A stretch of DNA of 64,000 bases from Bacteroidota bacterium (GCA_023416995.1 JAEZGI010000045.1:1-64000), one strand, 5' to 3'; shown: positions 1-9,206, counted from the first letter of the stretch. Notes: generated from the sequence alone by a model not told the origin. Translations and numbers: made by a program.

Positions 1-308
1 TCAGGAGTAACACCGGTTTCAGCAAGCTTCACCTCAACCTGGTTCATCCGCAGATCTAATTCTTCAGCAGCAACCTGAGCTATCGCAGTTCTGATGCCCT
101 GTCCCAACTCCATCTTTCCTGTAAACACCTTTACAGTATCATCGGGTTGTATCTGCAGCCATGCGTTAATTGCAGGATCGCGGCTAAGACTGCGTGGTAA
201 TTCATCCTGGATAGGACCAATATGAATCATAGCGGCTGAAGCAGATCTTTCAAGCGTAAACCCTATGGTGAGACAGCCTGCAGTTTTTATAAAATCTCTG
301 CGAATCAT
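1..308 (-). CDS. Molybdopterin-binding subunit of an xanthine dehydrogenase/isoquinoline oxidoreductase-type enzyme (partial, N-terminus only)
   Basis: This is the first ~102 codons of a large molybdenum hydroxylase subunit; the rest lies beyond the window edge. It starts at the ATG at 308 with a twin-arginine-like leader (MIRRDFIKTAGCLTIGF), which suggests Tat export. The family signature GKMELGQG follows at about residues 68-75, as in IorB/aldehyde-oxidase-type catalytic subunits. Its start codon overlaps the stop of the upstream [2Fe-2S] subunit gene (ATGA), so the two are translationally coupled and should form one periplasmic oxidoreductase. In this family the large subunit carries the molybdenum cofactor and oxidises N-heterocycles or aldehydes; the substrate here cannot be read from the fragment. 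Confidence 0.85.
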   Translation of the reverse strand, partial: MIRRDFIKTAGCLTIGFTLERSASAAMIHIGPIQDELPRSLSRDPAINAWLQIQPDDTVKVFTGKMELGQGIRTAIAQVAAEELDLRMNQVEVKLAETGVTP

Positions 309-793
309 ACGCGTCCGGTTTTCGTTGCGGGAGAATCGTTACGATCGTTTATTACCTTACGGATGGCGCGCAAAACGCGTGATTGTGTTCCGCAACGACA
401 AAGACAACGTCGCATACCATCGCGGATCTCAACTTCGGTTGGACTTGGTGTGATCTTTAATAACGACACCGCAGACAAAACCATTCCGTTCAGGCAAAAA
501 CCGCATTGAGCAGCCTGTTCATCAATGAATGCTTTTTGCACCGGGTGCAGCACACCATCTTTTTGAAGACCTTCCAGCGTGATGATATCATATTGCTGAA
601 CAGCAGATACAGGTACACCGCAACTCGGTTGTGCCACACCGTTAAGTAACACCATACAGGACCCGCATTGTTGTAGTCCGCAGCCAAACTTCGGACCATT
701 TAAGCCGAGTTCATTGCGAAGTACATATAACAGGGGCGTGGAAGCCTCTGCCTGCACCTGTACTTCTTTTCCGTTCACATTTAATTTGTACAT
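305..793 (-). CDS. [2Fe-2S] ferredoxin-type subunit of a molybdenum hydroxylase (IorA-like)
   Basis: At 162 aa it has the normal length for the small iron-sulfur subunit of isoquinoline-1-oxidoreductase/CO-dehydrogenase-like enzymes. The N-terminal plant-type ferredoxin cluster ligands are Cys38, Cys43, Cys46 and Cys58 (motif GCGLQQCGSC). The second, helical [2Fe-2S] domain has Cys97, Cys100, Cys132 and Cys134 (QCGFC and CLCRC). All eight ligands are present, so it should be functional. It passes electrons from the molybdenum centre of the partner subunit to an acceptor such as a cytochrome. It is the upstream gene of the pair and overlaps the partner by four bases. It has no signal peptide of its own and would be carried out with the Tat-exported partner. 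Confidence 0.92.
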   Translation of the reverse strand: MYKLNVNGKEVQVQAEASTPLLYVLRNELGLNGPKFGCGLQQCGSCMVLLNGVAQPSCGVPVSAVQQYDIITLEGLQKDGVLHPVQKAFIDEQAAQCGFCLNGMVLSAVSLLKITPSPTEVEIRDGMRRCLCRCGTQSRVLRAIRKVINDRNDSPATKTGRV

Positions 794-853
794 ACTATCG
801 ATTAATAAGCACCCACGGAAATTTAGTAGCTTTCCTACAAATTATTGTTTCAT

Positions 854-1747
854 ATGAAAGTTACAATTTCAAAACCACTATCTCTTCTATGCCTTCTTCT
901 TATTGGTTTTTTAACATCCGTGTCCGGGCAACAGGGCAAGGTGATCGAGGAACTGACTGTCAAAAGCACCATTCGCGGAAAAAATGTAAAATATGCAGTT
1001 TATCTTCCGCCGGATTATGAAACTTCACAGCGTTCTTACCCGGTTGTTTACCTGTTGCATGGTTATACCGACGATCACACAGGCTGGCTACAGTTTGGAG
1101 AAATAAACCGTTACGCTGATCAGGCGATCAGGGATGGTAAAATTCCGCCCATGATCATCATCATGCCTAATGGCGATTCTACTTTCTATATCAATTCATC
1201 AGATGGGAAAGACAAGTTTGAAGACTTTTTTATTAAAGAATTCATGCCCTCAGTCGAAAAAACTTATCGTATCAAAGCCCAGAAACGGTATCGCGGAATT
1301 GCCGGATTATCGATGGGCGGTTACGGCACCCTGATCTATTCACTGAAACATCCAAACCTGTTTGCGGCTGCGGCACCTTTAAGCGCAGCAGTGCTTGATG
1401 ACAGTGCTATGGTCCGTATTCCGGCCCAGTCATGGCAGCAACCCTGGGGTAAGCTTTTTGGTGCGGACCTTGCAGGTAATCAACGACTGACGCCTCATTA
1501 TTTTGAAAATTCAATTCTTAAACTGGTTGAAACAAAATCTGTTGAGGACCTGAAAAAGGTGAGATACTGGATCGACTGTGGTGATGATGATTTCCTGATC
1601 AAAGGAAATTGCCTGTTGCACATAGCGCTTACTGAGAAAAGGGTACCGCATGAGTTCCGGGTGCGCGACGGCGCACATACCTGGACGTATTGGCGCACCG
1701 GTATAACCGACGCGCTGGAATTTATTGGTCAAAGTTTTCACCAATAA
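854..1747 (+). CDS. Secreted alpha/beta-hydrolase esterase (esterase D / CE1-like)
   Basis: A 297-aa protein with a signal peptide (MKVTISKPLSLLCLLLIGFL, cleavage near SVSGQQ). I start it at the ATG at 854; a TTG three codons upstream is possible but adds nothing. The fold markers are YLLHGYTDDHTGW (oxyanion-hole region), nucleophile elbow GLSMGGYG with Ser153, an acid in DCGDDDF and the catalytic His in DGAHTWTYW. This matches the family that includes feruloyl/acetyl-xylan esterases, trehalose mycolyltransferase-like folds and S-formylglutathione hydrolase. The signal peptide favours action on an extracytoplasmic ester, for example acylated plant polysaccharide, but the substrate is inferred only. 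It stands alone between divergent and unrelated genes. Confidence 0.85.
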   Translation: MKVTISKPLSLLCLLLIGFLTSVSGQQGKVIEELTVKSTIRGKNVKYAVYLPPDYETSQRSYPVVYLLHGYTDDHTGWLQFGEINRYADQAIRDGKIPPMIIIMPNGDSTFYINSSDGKDKFEDFFIKEFMPSVEKTYRIKAQKRYRGIAGLSMGGYGTLIYSLKHPNLFAAAAPLSAAVLDDSAMVRIPAQSWQQPWGKLFGADLAGNQRLTPHYFENSILKLVETKSVEDLKKVRYWIDCGDDDFLIKGNCLLHIALTEKRVPHEFRVRDGAHTWTYWRTGITDALEFIGQSFHQ

Positions 1748-1893
1748 CCTGGGGGAAGCTGTTCGACGCCTGTTTTCTGCAGGAGGCACAGTTTTCTTTG
1801 ATATATCAGGGACAAACTCTAATTTCGGCCTTCAATGTTCAAACATCAAACCTAAATTTGACTATCAAACACACATCTTCTAAAATCACGATC

Positions 1894-2583
1894 ATGAAAA
1901 GAACATCATTACTTCTTACAGCTGCAATTGCTGTTTTATCATTCTCGGCCTGTACCGATGCGCCGGAATCAGATGCTGCAAAAACTTCAGATGCCCAGGC
2001 TGCTGCCACAGCGGCGGGTGAAGCTTATACCGTTGACACGGCTGCCAGCAAGATTGAATGGATCGGTACCAAGGTAACTGGTCATCACCAGGGGTCACTT
2101 CCTATCAAATCAGGAACCCTGAACGTTCAGGGAGGTAATGTTGTGAGCGGGGAATTTGTTCTTGCTATCAGCGGACTATCTGTCACAGATGGTAATGATG
2201 TTGATGCAAACAATAAACTCAGGGGGCATTTGTTATCACCTGATTTTTTTGATGCTGAAAACCATCCGGAAGGCAAGTTTGTGGTAACAGGTGTTCAACC
2301 GTTCTCTGGTACCGTGACAGATAGTTCTGACAAAGCACAGGAAGGCATCAGCAAATACCGTGTTTCTGACCCAACGCATACCATTAGCGGAAATCTGACA
2401 CTGAAAGGAGTAACCAAAAATGTTACTTTCCCCGCAAAGGTTACAGTAACAGGTAATGGCGTTGAAGCTTTGGCTAAGTTCAACATCAACCGAAAAGACT
2501 GGAACATTGTTTATGCCGGAAAACCAGATGACCTTATCCGGGATAACGTACATCTTGGAATTTCGCTGAAAGCAAATAAATAA
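1894..2583 (+). CDS. YceI-family lipoprotein
   Basis: A 229-aa protein. The chosen ATG at 1894 gives a clean lipoprotein signal, MKRTSLLLTAAIAVLSFSAC, with lipobox FSAC and Cys20 as the lipidated residue; longer in-frame extensions have no sense as leader. After a low-complexity Ala-rich linker the YceI beta-barrel domain runs from about residue 45 (YTVDTAASKIEWIGTKVTG) to the end, with the usual LSPDFFDAENHPEGKF and FNINRKDWNI segments. YceI proteins bind polyisoprenoid or other amphipathic lipids in the cell envelope; the ligand here is unknown. A strong intrinsic terminator follows 30 bases after the stop, so it is probably a single-gene unit. Confidence 0.9.
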   Translation: MKRTSLLLTAAIAVLSFSACTDAPESDAAKTSDAQAAATAAGEAYTVDTAASKIEWIGTKVTGHHQGSLPIKSGTLNVQGGNVVSGEFVLAISGLSVTDGNDVDANNKLRGHLLSPDFFDAENHPEGKFVVTGVQPFSGTVTDSSDKAQEGISKYRVSDPTHTISGNLTLKGVTKNVTFPAKVTVTGNGVEALAKFNINRKDWNIVYAGKPDDLIRDNVHLGISLKANK

Positions 2584-2611
2584 TTAACGGTCTTGTAGGC
2601 CGATTGTAAGA

Positions 2612-2642
2612 AACGTCGCAATCCTGCGGCGTTTTTTGTTTT
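2612..2642 (+). terminator. Intrinsic terminator after the YceI gene
   Basis: A 9-bp stem (2612-2620 pairing with 2625-2633, one G-U pair) closes a 4-base ATCC loop and is followed by a run of Ts interrupted once by G. It sits 29 bases after the YceI stop codon. Confidence 0.85.
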
Positions 2643-2687
2643 TATATGACGTGGCCCAATATTTTAACCGGTGATAAAAATGAAATT

Positions 2688-2900
2688 ATGAAACGCCCCG
2701 TTCTTTTTGCTTTGGTAGCTGTTGTGATTGCCTGTTCGTGCAATGAACCCATGAATATCACCGCTAACCCCGACGATCATACCACCACGAGTGGCACGAT
2801 CAATTCCGGCAGAATGACCAATGAATTACCCAGGAAATCTGACAATATGAAAATACCGGATACAATTGCACCTACAAAAGATACGCTTCGCCGCAACTGA
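2688..2900 (+). CDS. Small hypothetical lipoprotein
   Basis: A 70-aa protein. The ATG at 2688 gives a lipoprotein-type leader, MKRPVLFALVAVVIACSC, with a lipobox ending at the first Cys. The remaining ~50 residues are polar and rich in Thr, Asn and Asp, with no recognisable domain and probably little fixed structure. It follows the YceI terminator closely and precedes the MFS gene by 117 bases. Likely attached to the inner face of the outer membrane or to the cell surface. Function unknown. A longer start at 2646 would overlap the terminator and bury the leader, so I reject it. Confidence 0.6.
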   Translation: MKRPVLFALVAVVIACSCNEPMNITANPDDHTTTSGTINSGRMTNELPRKSDNMKIPDTIAPTKDTLRRN

Positions 2901-3017
2901 TAACTTAGTTATAACATCATCCTATGAAATGATCATAATTGTTTAGCTATTATGGTATAATGATTGCCTGTCACAAATCGTTACATTCGGTTAGAATGGT
3001 AAATACTTATTGATGGC

Positions 3018-4517
3018 ATGAATCTTAAACCGCGGACAGATCTTACAGAACCGGAAATACAACAAGGATTAAAACTTGTAATCGGGGACGGGCTCGCATC
3101 GGAAGCGATGAACGCTTTTACGGCCGGTACCTTTATGGTGGCGCTGGCCTTGCTGATGGGTGCCTCTAACTTCCAGATCGGGGTGATCGCTGCCTTACCA
3201 ACCTTTACAAACATTTTTCAACTTCTCGCCATCTGGTTGGTTCGGAAATACAATAACCGCCGTGCCGTGAGCGTGGTTTGTGCTTTGCTTTCACGTTTTC
3301 CTTTGATTGTGATCGGTGCCCTTGCAGTTTTCGCCCCTGGTTTGCAATCTATTCAGCTCCTGATATTTTTTCTTTTCTTTTATTATCTCTTTGCTTCTTT
3401 TGCGGGTTTAAGCTGGAACGCATGGATGAAAGATCTTGTTCCGGAATCGATACTTGGATCCTATTTTTCAAGACGCTCCCGGTATTCGCAAATTGTAAAC
3501 GTATCCCTGAGTATCATGCTCGCTATCGGGGTCGATTATGTAAAAGACAATCATTCTGACCTGCAACTTTCTGCTTATGGTGTTATGTACGTTGCCGGTG
3601 GCATCATTGGTATCATAGGCGCCATCATACTTTCCAAAGCCCCGGAACCACAATCGCACATGTCGCGGGAAAACATTTTTAAACTTCTGCAGAAACCACT
3701 GCGTGATCCTAATTTCCGTCGTCTGCTGATATTCAACTCAGCCTGGGTATTTGCGCTGAACATCGCGATTCCATTTTTCTCGGTGTATATGCTGAAGACG
3801 ATGAATCTCTCCATTTCCTACATCATCGTATTGACCATCATCAGCCAGTTATGCGGAATTTTTACAGTAGGGTTATGGGGAAGTTTTTCTGACAGGTACA
3901 GTAACAAAACCATCATTGCTATTGCGGCACCACTTTATATACTTTGTATACTGGCCTGGTGTTTTGTTGGTTTGTACACTACTTTTATGGCTAATCTTAC
4001 ACTGCTTGTGTTGATTCATATCTTCACGGGGGTAGCCACTTCGGGTATCAACCTGTCGTTAACTAATATCGGATTGAAGTTGGCATCGCGCAATGAAGCG
4101 ATTGTTTACCTGTCGGCTAAGAATATTATAACCGCTTTTTTCTCTTCCGTGGCCCCGCTGATTGGGGGTACAATGGCTGACTTTTTTACCAGCCGCAGTT
4201 TGAATATTACTGCTGAATGGACGGATCCAAAACTCAACAAAGTGTTCCGTTTGCTTGAACTGCATGAATGGAACTTCCTTTTCCTGATTGGGGCCTTTCT
4301 CGCACTGATGTCATTGCAGTTGCTGACCCGGGTGAAAGAAGTAGGGGAGGTTGAAAAAGATGTTGTGGTTCGTGTGATGCGGAGTACTATCAAATCCAAT
4401 CTGAAAGATCATTTTATCGTTGGAAACCTTTTAAGTATTCCAGAACAACTTTGGGGAATAATACGTCGCAAACCCAGCCCGGAGGCCCGCCAGCAGAAGA
4501 TCCGCAATCTGCCTTAG
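3018..4517 (+). CDS. Major facilitator superfamily transporter
   Basis: A 499-aa integral membrane protein with about twelve hydrophobic helices split into two halves. The loop between helices 2 and 3 carries the MFS-like pattern LVRKYNNRRAVSV, and the equivalent loop in the second half reads GSFSDRYSNKTI. A cytoplasmic linker (SRENIFKLLQKPLRDPNFRR) joins the halves. The substrate cannot be inferred; neighbours give no clue. The ATG at 3018 has no Shine-Dalgarno, which is usual in this phylum. Its C-terminal ~65 residues are a charged cytoplasmic tail. It converges with the TldE-like gene. Confidence 0.85.
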   Translation: MNLKPRTDLTEPEIQQGLKLVIGDGLASEAMNAFTAGTFMVALALLMGASNFQIGVIAALPTFTNIFQLLAIWLVRKYNNRRAVSVVCALLSRFPLIVIGALAVFAPGLQSIQLLIFFLFFYYLFASFAGLSWNAWMKDLVPESILGSYFSRRSRYSQIVNVSLSIMLAIGVDYVKDNHSDLQLSAYGVMYVAGGIIGIIGAIILSKAPEPQSHMSRENIFKLLQKPLRDPNFRRLLIFNSAWVFALNIAIPFFSVYMLKTMNLSISYIIVLTIISQLCGIFTVGLWGSFSDRYSNKTIIAIAAPLYILCILAWCFVGLYTTFMANLTLLVLIHIFTGVATSGINLSLTNIGLKLASRNEAIVYLSAKNIITAFFSSVAPLIGGTMADFFTSRSLNITAEWTDPKLNKVFRLLELHEWNFLFLIGAFLALMSLQLLTRVKEVGEVEKDVVVRVMRSTIKSNLKDHFIVGNLLSIPEQLWGIIRRKPSPEARQQKIRNLP

Positions 4518-4524
4518 AGTAAGC

Positions 4525-4555
4525 AAATAAAAAAGCGCCCGTTTTACGGGGCGCT
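4525..4555 (-). terminator. Intrinsic terminator for the TldE/TldD operon
   Basis: A 7-bp perfect GC-rich stem (4534-4540 with 4549-4555) is followed, reading on the minus strand, by a T-rich tail (complement of AAATAAAAA at 4525-4533). It ends the leftward tld-like operon 41 bases after its last stop codon. Confidence 0.8.
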
Positions 4556-4595
4556 GTATGTTGGTTTTGGTTGGATGTATCCCGAAGTTCAATGA

Positions 4596-5912
4596 TTATA
4601 CGGCATCGGATAAAGACGAGAAAGTGAAATCCCTGATCTTCATCGGTGGTACTATAACATTGCCACTGCGAACTGGTTTTCCCAGTTCTTCAACATTGTT
4701 CAACATAATAATCGGACTCTCATTGAAACGGAAGTTCTTGATCGGGAACTTGATTTGTCCGTTTTCGATATAAAATGTTCCGTCACGGGTAAGGCCGGTA
4801 AGTAACAATGTTTGTGGATCCACAGAACGGATATACCAGAAACGGGTAACCAGTATTCCTTTCTCGGTGCCTTTGATCAGATCTTCGACAGATTTGTTAC
4901 CACCTTCCATGATAAAACTTCTCTGCCCGGGTAATGGCGCTACATTTTTTTGTGCGGCCCAATAGCGGCTATAGCTAAGGTTCTTAACAACTCCCTTATC
5001 GATCCAGACTGTTTTTGTTAATGGCAAACCCTCAGGCGTCCACGTGCTACCGGGAAGCTCGGGATTTAAAGGATCGGAGTACATGGTAACCTGCTCATTG
5101 AACAGTTGTTCGCCCAAACGCGTGCCACCACCTTTTTTACTCATATAGCTACGGCCCTCATCAGCCTGGCGCGCATCCAGACCAAATGCAAGGTTGCCAA
5201 GCATGTCGCTGGCTGCGAGTGGTTCAAGGATAACGGTGTATTTTCCGGGCTCAATGGCGCGTGCACCTGCTGAGCCATTTGCTTTGCCGGCAGCGATCTT
5301 ACTAAGTGCAAGTGTATCCAGCTTTGATACATCGTTGAATGACTGATCAACATAACCTGAACCGGTTCCTTCCTGGTTACGAACAGTTACAGAAAATGAA
5401 ACATCGGTAGAAGTGTTGTAAGCAAACAATCCCTTTGAATTCATCACCGAGTTGAACCGGGTGCTGTTTTCAAGAAAGCCTGCCGCTTCAAGTTTAGCTT
5501 CTTTGGAAACCTGCAAACTTTTAGCAACCATTTCCGCTCTTGTATCAGGTGTGATACTGGCAGTGCTTTGTATATATCCGATAGATTCTGCAAATGTTTG
5601 TGGTCCCAGCAATGGCATGTATTCGGGATTGTCTGGTGCAAGACGCGCCAGCTCTTCTGCGCGTTTTACTACCTTCTGCAGCGATGCGTCATCAAACTCA
5701 TTGATGGTGGCCGAGCCGGTTTTCTTACCAAATGAAGAACTGATGCCGAGACTCATGGTGCTTTGTTCGCCCGCAGTGGATACTGCATTACGGGCATAAC
5801 GAATGTTACCGCCATCGCCGCCACTTAGGGAAACGGTGGTTTCGTCGGCTTTGGAAAAGCTCAATACTTTTTTCAGAATCGTCTGAGCTTCATCTTTTGA
5901 AATGATTGCCAT
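4596..5912 (-). CDS. TldE/PmbA-like subunit of a TldD/TldE-type metalloprotease
   Basis: A 438-aa protein of the TldE/PmbA family. Supporting segments are ISSSFGKKTGSATINEFDD near the N-terminus and the C-terminal half with EPGKYTVILEPLAASDMLG and MYSDPLNPELPGSTWTPEG. It lacks the HExxxH zinc motif of TldD, as expected for the non-catalytic partner. In the known heterodimer TldD cuts unfolded peptides, including microcin B17 precursor, inside a closed chamber formed with TldE. It is the last gene of a three-gene operon, 6 bases after the nearer TldD-like gene. Unlike its two partners it shows no export leader, which raises the question of where the complex forms. Confidence 0.88.
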   Translation of the reverse strand: MAIISKDEAQTILKKVLSFSKADETTVSLSGGDGGNIRYARNAVSTAGEQSTMSLGISSSFGKKTGSATINEFDDASLQKVVKRAEELARLAPDNPEYMPLLGPQTFAESIGYIQSTASITPDTRAEMVAKSLQVSKEAKLEAAGFLENSTRFNSVMNSKGLFAYNTSTDVSFSVTVRNQEGTGSGYVDQSFNDVSKLDTLALSKIAAGKANGSAGARAIEPGKYTVILEPLAASDMLGNLAFGLDARQADEGRSYMSKKGGGTRLGEQLFNEQVTMYSDPLNPELPGSTWTPEGLPLTKTVWIDKGVVKNLSYSRYWAAQKNVAPLPGQRSFIMEGGNKSVEDLIKGTEKGILVTRFWYIRSVDPQTLLLTGLTRDGTFYIENGQIKFPIKNFRFNESPIIMLNNVEELGKPVRSGNVIVPPMKIRDFTFSSLSDAV

Positions 5913-5918
5913 AGTGAA

Positions 5919-7553
5919 TTATATTTTTTTACCTGTATTGATCACGTTTACTCCATTAAATCTTGTGGTTGGACATCCATGCGAAACCGCACTTACCTGG
6001 CCGGGTTGCCCTTTTCCGTCAAAAAAAGATCCTCCTAACCGGTAATCGTTTTTATCGCCAATGGCCGCACATGAGTTCCAGAACTCCTGTGTATTGGATT
6101 GATAGGCTGCATCACGCAACATGCCTTCAATCTTACCGTTTTTAATCTCGAAAGCAAGCTGGCTGCTGAACTGAAAATTATAACGTTGCTGATCGATAGA
6201 ATAGGAATTTCTTCCCAGCATATAGATTCCTTTTTCAACGTTTTTGATCATGTCCATAGCACTCAGTTTTTGACTGCCCGGTTGCAATGAAACATTAGGC
6301 ATACGTTGAAACTGAACACTGCTCCAGTCGTCTGCATAACAGCAACCCTGGGAAGCTTTAAGTCCAAGTATGTGTGCCTGATCGCGAATGGTCTGGTAAT
6401 TTACAAGAATACCATTTTTGATGATATCCCATTCGCCGCATTTCACACCCTCATCATCATAGCCTACGGCTGCAAGTGAACCCGGTTGAGTTTTATCTGC
6501 AACGAAATTGACATTTTTACTTCCGAAGTTGAACTTCTTTGATTGCCATTTATCCAGTGTCAGGAACGAGGTGCCCGCATAGTTTGCTTCATAGCCCAAC
6601 ACGCGGTCAAGTTCTGTAGGGTGACCCACGGATTCATGGATGGTGAGGAACAGGTTGGTAGGATCAAGAATCAAATCGTATTTACCTGGTTCTACCGGTT
6701 TAGCACTTAGTTTCTGTTTAACATGCTCTGCTGCCATCTTTGCATCTTCGAGCATATCATATCTTCTCTTGTATAAAGTGAAGAGACCATCGATCTGTTC
6801 ATTTTTATCAGGAGTAAGATATTCATAACCCATCCCCATTGGCGAACTCAAAGCCTGGCGTGTTTGAAACTGGCCGCTTTTTGAATCTGTTTTGGTAACC
6901 GTAAAGGTTGGCCAGAGCCGATGGATGTCCTGGTCTATATAAGAACCGTCGGTAGATGCAAAGTATTTCTGTTCGTTGATAAGAAACAGCGAAGAATTTA
7001 CAAAGTTGGCTCCACCTTCCATTGCCGCAGCGTTAACTGCAAGCAGCAGATCAAGTTTTTCTTTGATGGGCACATCAAAACCGTTTTTTTCAATCGGTGT
7101 CTTCCAGGTTACTTCACCATATCCTTTCTGGGGTGCAAGCTGAACGGGTTCGGTGAGTAGCTTTGAATTTACCTTTGCAATCTGAACGGCAGTTCTTGCC
7201 GCTTTTGCCACACTGTCTTTATCCAGGTTGTTTAGTGCAGCAAAACCCCAGCTTCCATTGGCGATAACTCGGATGCCCATACCAAAAGATTCAGTGTTTG
7301 AAATATTTTGAACACGTCTTTCCCTGGTAGCAAGTGATTGATTCAGATAACGACCAATGCGTACATCAGCATAAGAGGCACCCAGCGATTTGGCTGTATT
7401 AAGTGCCACATCTGCCAGCTGTTTTTTAAGCGCCCGATCCATCGGATTAAGCGCTTGTTCGGGTGAAATAAGGTTGCCCAGCACAGGCACGCTTTGCAGC
7501 ATGGCAGCACCAGCACCTAACCCGGAGAGGTATAAAAAGTCTCTTCTCTTCAT
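5919..7553 (-). CDS. TldD-like metalloprotease with twin-arginine leader (copy 1)
   Basis: A 544-aa TldD-family peptidase. The N-terminus MKRRDFLYLSGLGAGAAML has the RRDFL pattern of Tat substrates. The zinc motif HESVGH places ligands His306 and His311 with catalytic Glu307. The usual C-terminal Cys ligand of TldD is not at its normal place; instead the tail has AVSHGCPTTRF, so His or Cys of SHGC may complete the site (inference). It is strongly similar along its whole length to the next gene upstream, so the two arose by tandem duplication. It lies between that paralog (9-base gap) and the TldE-like gene (5-base gap) and should be co-transcribed with both. Confidence 0.88.
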   Translation of the reverse strand: MKRRDFLYLSGLGAGAAMLQSVPVLGNLISPEQALNPMDRALKKQLADVALNTAKSLGASYADVRIGRYLNQSLATRERRVQNISNTESFGMGIRVIANGSWGFAALNNLDKDSVAKAARTAVQIAKVNSKLLTEPVQLAPQKGYGEVTWKTPIEKNGFDVPIKEKLDLLLAVNAAAMEGGANFVNSSLFLINEQKYFASTDGSYIDQDIHRLWPTFTVTKTDSKSGQFQTRQALSSPMGMGYEYLTPDKNEQIDGLFTLYKRRYDMLEDAKMAAEHVKQKLSAKPVEPGKYDLILDPTNLFLTIHESVGHPTELDRVLGYEANYAGTSFLTLDKWQSKKFNFGSKNVNFVADKTQPGSLAAVGYDDEGVKCGEWDIIKNGILVNYQTIRDQAHILGLKASQGCCYADDWSSVQFQRMPNVSLQPGSQKLSAMDMIKNVEKGIYMLGRNSYSIDQQRYNFQFSSQLAFEIKNGKIEGMLRDAAYQSNTQEFWNSCAAIGDKNDYRLGGSFFDGKGQPGQVSAVSHGCPTTRFNGVNVINTGKKI

Positions 7554-7562
7554 AATCCGGGA

Positions 7563-9200
7563 TTATATTTTTCTTGCTGTGTTTATAACATTCACTCCAT
7601 TGAAACGGGTGGTGGCACTGCCGTGAGATACGGCGTTGCTCTGACCTGGCTGACCTTTACCATCATTGAAAGCCCCGCCAAGACGGTAATCCGACTCATC
7701 ACAAATAGCAGCGGTAGAGTTCCAGAATTCCTGGGTATTGGCCTGGTAAGCAACATCGTTTAACATGCCGACAATCTTACCATTTTTGATTTCATAGAAG
7801 TTTTGTCCACCGAACTGGAAGTTATAACGTTGCTGGTCAATCGAAAAAGAACCGTCGCCTATGATATAGATACCTTTCTCAACATTTTTAATCATATCAT
7901 CAACGCTCAGTTTCTTTTTACCAGGCTGCAATGATACGTTTGGCATTCTCTGGAACTGAACATCTCCCCAGCTTTGCGCATAGCAACATCCCTGACTTGC
8001 ATTCAGACCGATAATATGTGCCTGGTCGCGGATAGTCTGATAGTTCACAAGGATACCATCTTTAATAAGATCCCACTTACCGCATTTCACACCTTCATCA
8101 TCGTAGCCAACAGCGCCGAGCGAACCGGGCTGCGTTTTGTCGGCAACAACATTCACCAGCTCATTACCAAATTTGAAATTTTTTGATTTCCATTTGTCAA
8201 GCGTAAGGAAAGAGGTACCGGCATAGTTGGCTTCGTAACCAAGTACGCGATCAAGTTCGGTGGGGTGACCGACTGATTCATGAATGGTTAACCAAAGATG
8301 CGAAGGATCAAGTACGAGATCGTATTTGCCTGGTTCGACTGATTTCGCTTTCAATTTCTGGTCAGTATCTTTTGTAGCAGCTATAACATCTTCAAGCATG
8401 TCGTAACGACCCTTATAACGGGTAATAATACCCGAAACCTTATCAGAAGGTCTCGCATTGAGGTATTCATAACCCATTCCCATCGGTGAACTGATTGATC
8501 TGCGGGACATGAACTTACCGCTTGCACGATCAATCTTGGTTACATTGAAGTTGGGATATATACGATGTATATCCTGGTCGATATAAGAACCATCTGTTGA
8601 TGCGAAATATTTCTGTTCATTCACAGCAAATATCACCGAGTTCACAAAGTTCGCTCCATTGGTTAAAGCGGCATCATTAACTTTCATCAGCAAATCAACC
8701 TTATCCTTTACGGGAACTGCAAAGGCATTGATCTCAATTGGTGCCTTCCAGCTCACTTCGCCGTAACCTTTTTGCGGAGCAAGTCTTACAGGTTCGCCCT
8801 GGATCTTTGCATTTGCTTTAGCTACTGCAACAGCCTGTGCTGCAGTTTTTGCAATTGCATCTTTAGTAACATTGTTTGTGGCAGCAAAACCCCAGCAGCC
8901 ATCGGCAATTACACGAATACCAACACCAAATGATTCAGTATTTGCTACGCCTTGCACACGTTTTTCGCGGGTAGAAACAAACTGGTTAAGGTGCCGGCCA
9001 ATACGGATATCTGCATAAGTGGCGCCTTTTGATTTGGCAGCGTTCAATGCCACGTCAGCAAGTTCTTTTTTTACTTTAACATCGATGCCCTCATTCAATG
9101 CCTGCAAAGGATCTATCGGGTTGCCAAGGAGTGAAAATTTCGGGAGCAGCATCGCGCCCATGCTCATGGCGGACAGGTGAAGAAAGTCTTTTCTTTTCAA
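7563..9200 (-). CDS. TldD-like metalloprotease with export leader (copy 2)
   Basis: A 545-aa paralog of the adjacent TldD-like protein. I take the TTG at 9200 as the start: an AGAGGA Shine-Dalgarno lies at the right distance, and the resulting N-terminus (MKRKDFLHLSAMSMGAMLL) lines up with that of copy 1. The leader has K-R-K instead of R-R, so Tat dependence is less certain here. The zinc motif HESVGH gives His307, Glu308 and His312. The tail reads AVSHGSATTRF, with Ser where copy 1 has Cys, so the conserved His is the better candidate for a third ligand in both. It is the first gene of the operon. Confidence 0.85.
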   Translation of the reverse strand: MKRKDFLHLSAMSMGAMLLPKFSLLGNPIDPLQALNEGIDVKVKKELADVALNAAKSKGATYADIRIGRHLNQFVSTREKRVQGVANTESFGVGIRVIADGCWGFAATNNVTKDAIAKTAAQAVAVAKANAKIQGEPVRLAPQKGYGEVSWKAPIEINAFAVPVKDKVDLLMKVNDAALTNGANFVNSVIFAVNEQKYFASTDGSYIDQDIHRIYPNFNVTKIDRASGKFMSRRSISSPMGMGYEYLNARPSDKVSGIITRYKGRYDMLEDVIAATKDTDQKLKAKSVEPGKYDLVLDPSHLWLTIHESVGHPTELDRVLGYEANYAGTSFLTLDKWKSKNFKFGNELVNVVADKTQPGSLGAVGYDDEGVKCGKWDLIKDGILVNYQTIRDQAHIIGLNASQGCCYAQSWGDVQFQRMPNVSLQPGKKKLSVDDMIKNVEKGIYIIGDGSFSIDQQRYNFQFGGQNFYEIKNGKIVGMLNDVAYQANTQEFWNSTAAICDESDYRLGGAFNDGKGQPGQSNAVSHGSATTRFNGVNVINTARKI

Positions 9201-9206
9201 TGTATT

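Noticed and set aside
305..793. Frameshift or degeneration in the molybdenum hydroxylase small subunit
   Set aside because: All eight cluster cysteines are present in one frame and the length is normal.
1690..1893. N-terminal extension of the YceI protein by 68 residues
   Set aside because: It overlaps the esterase gene and would bury a perfect lipoprotein leader that begins at 1894.
4558..4773. 71-codon rightward frame after the MFS gene
   Set aside because: It lies almost wholly inside the TldE-like coding sequence and begins at a terminator.
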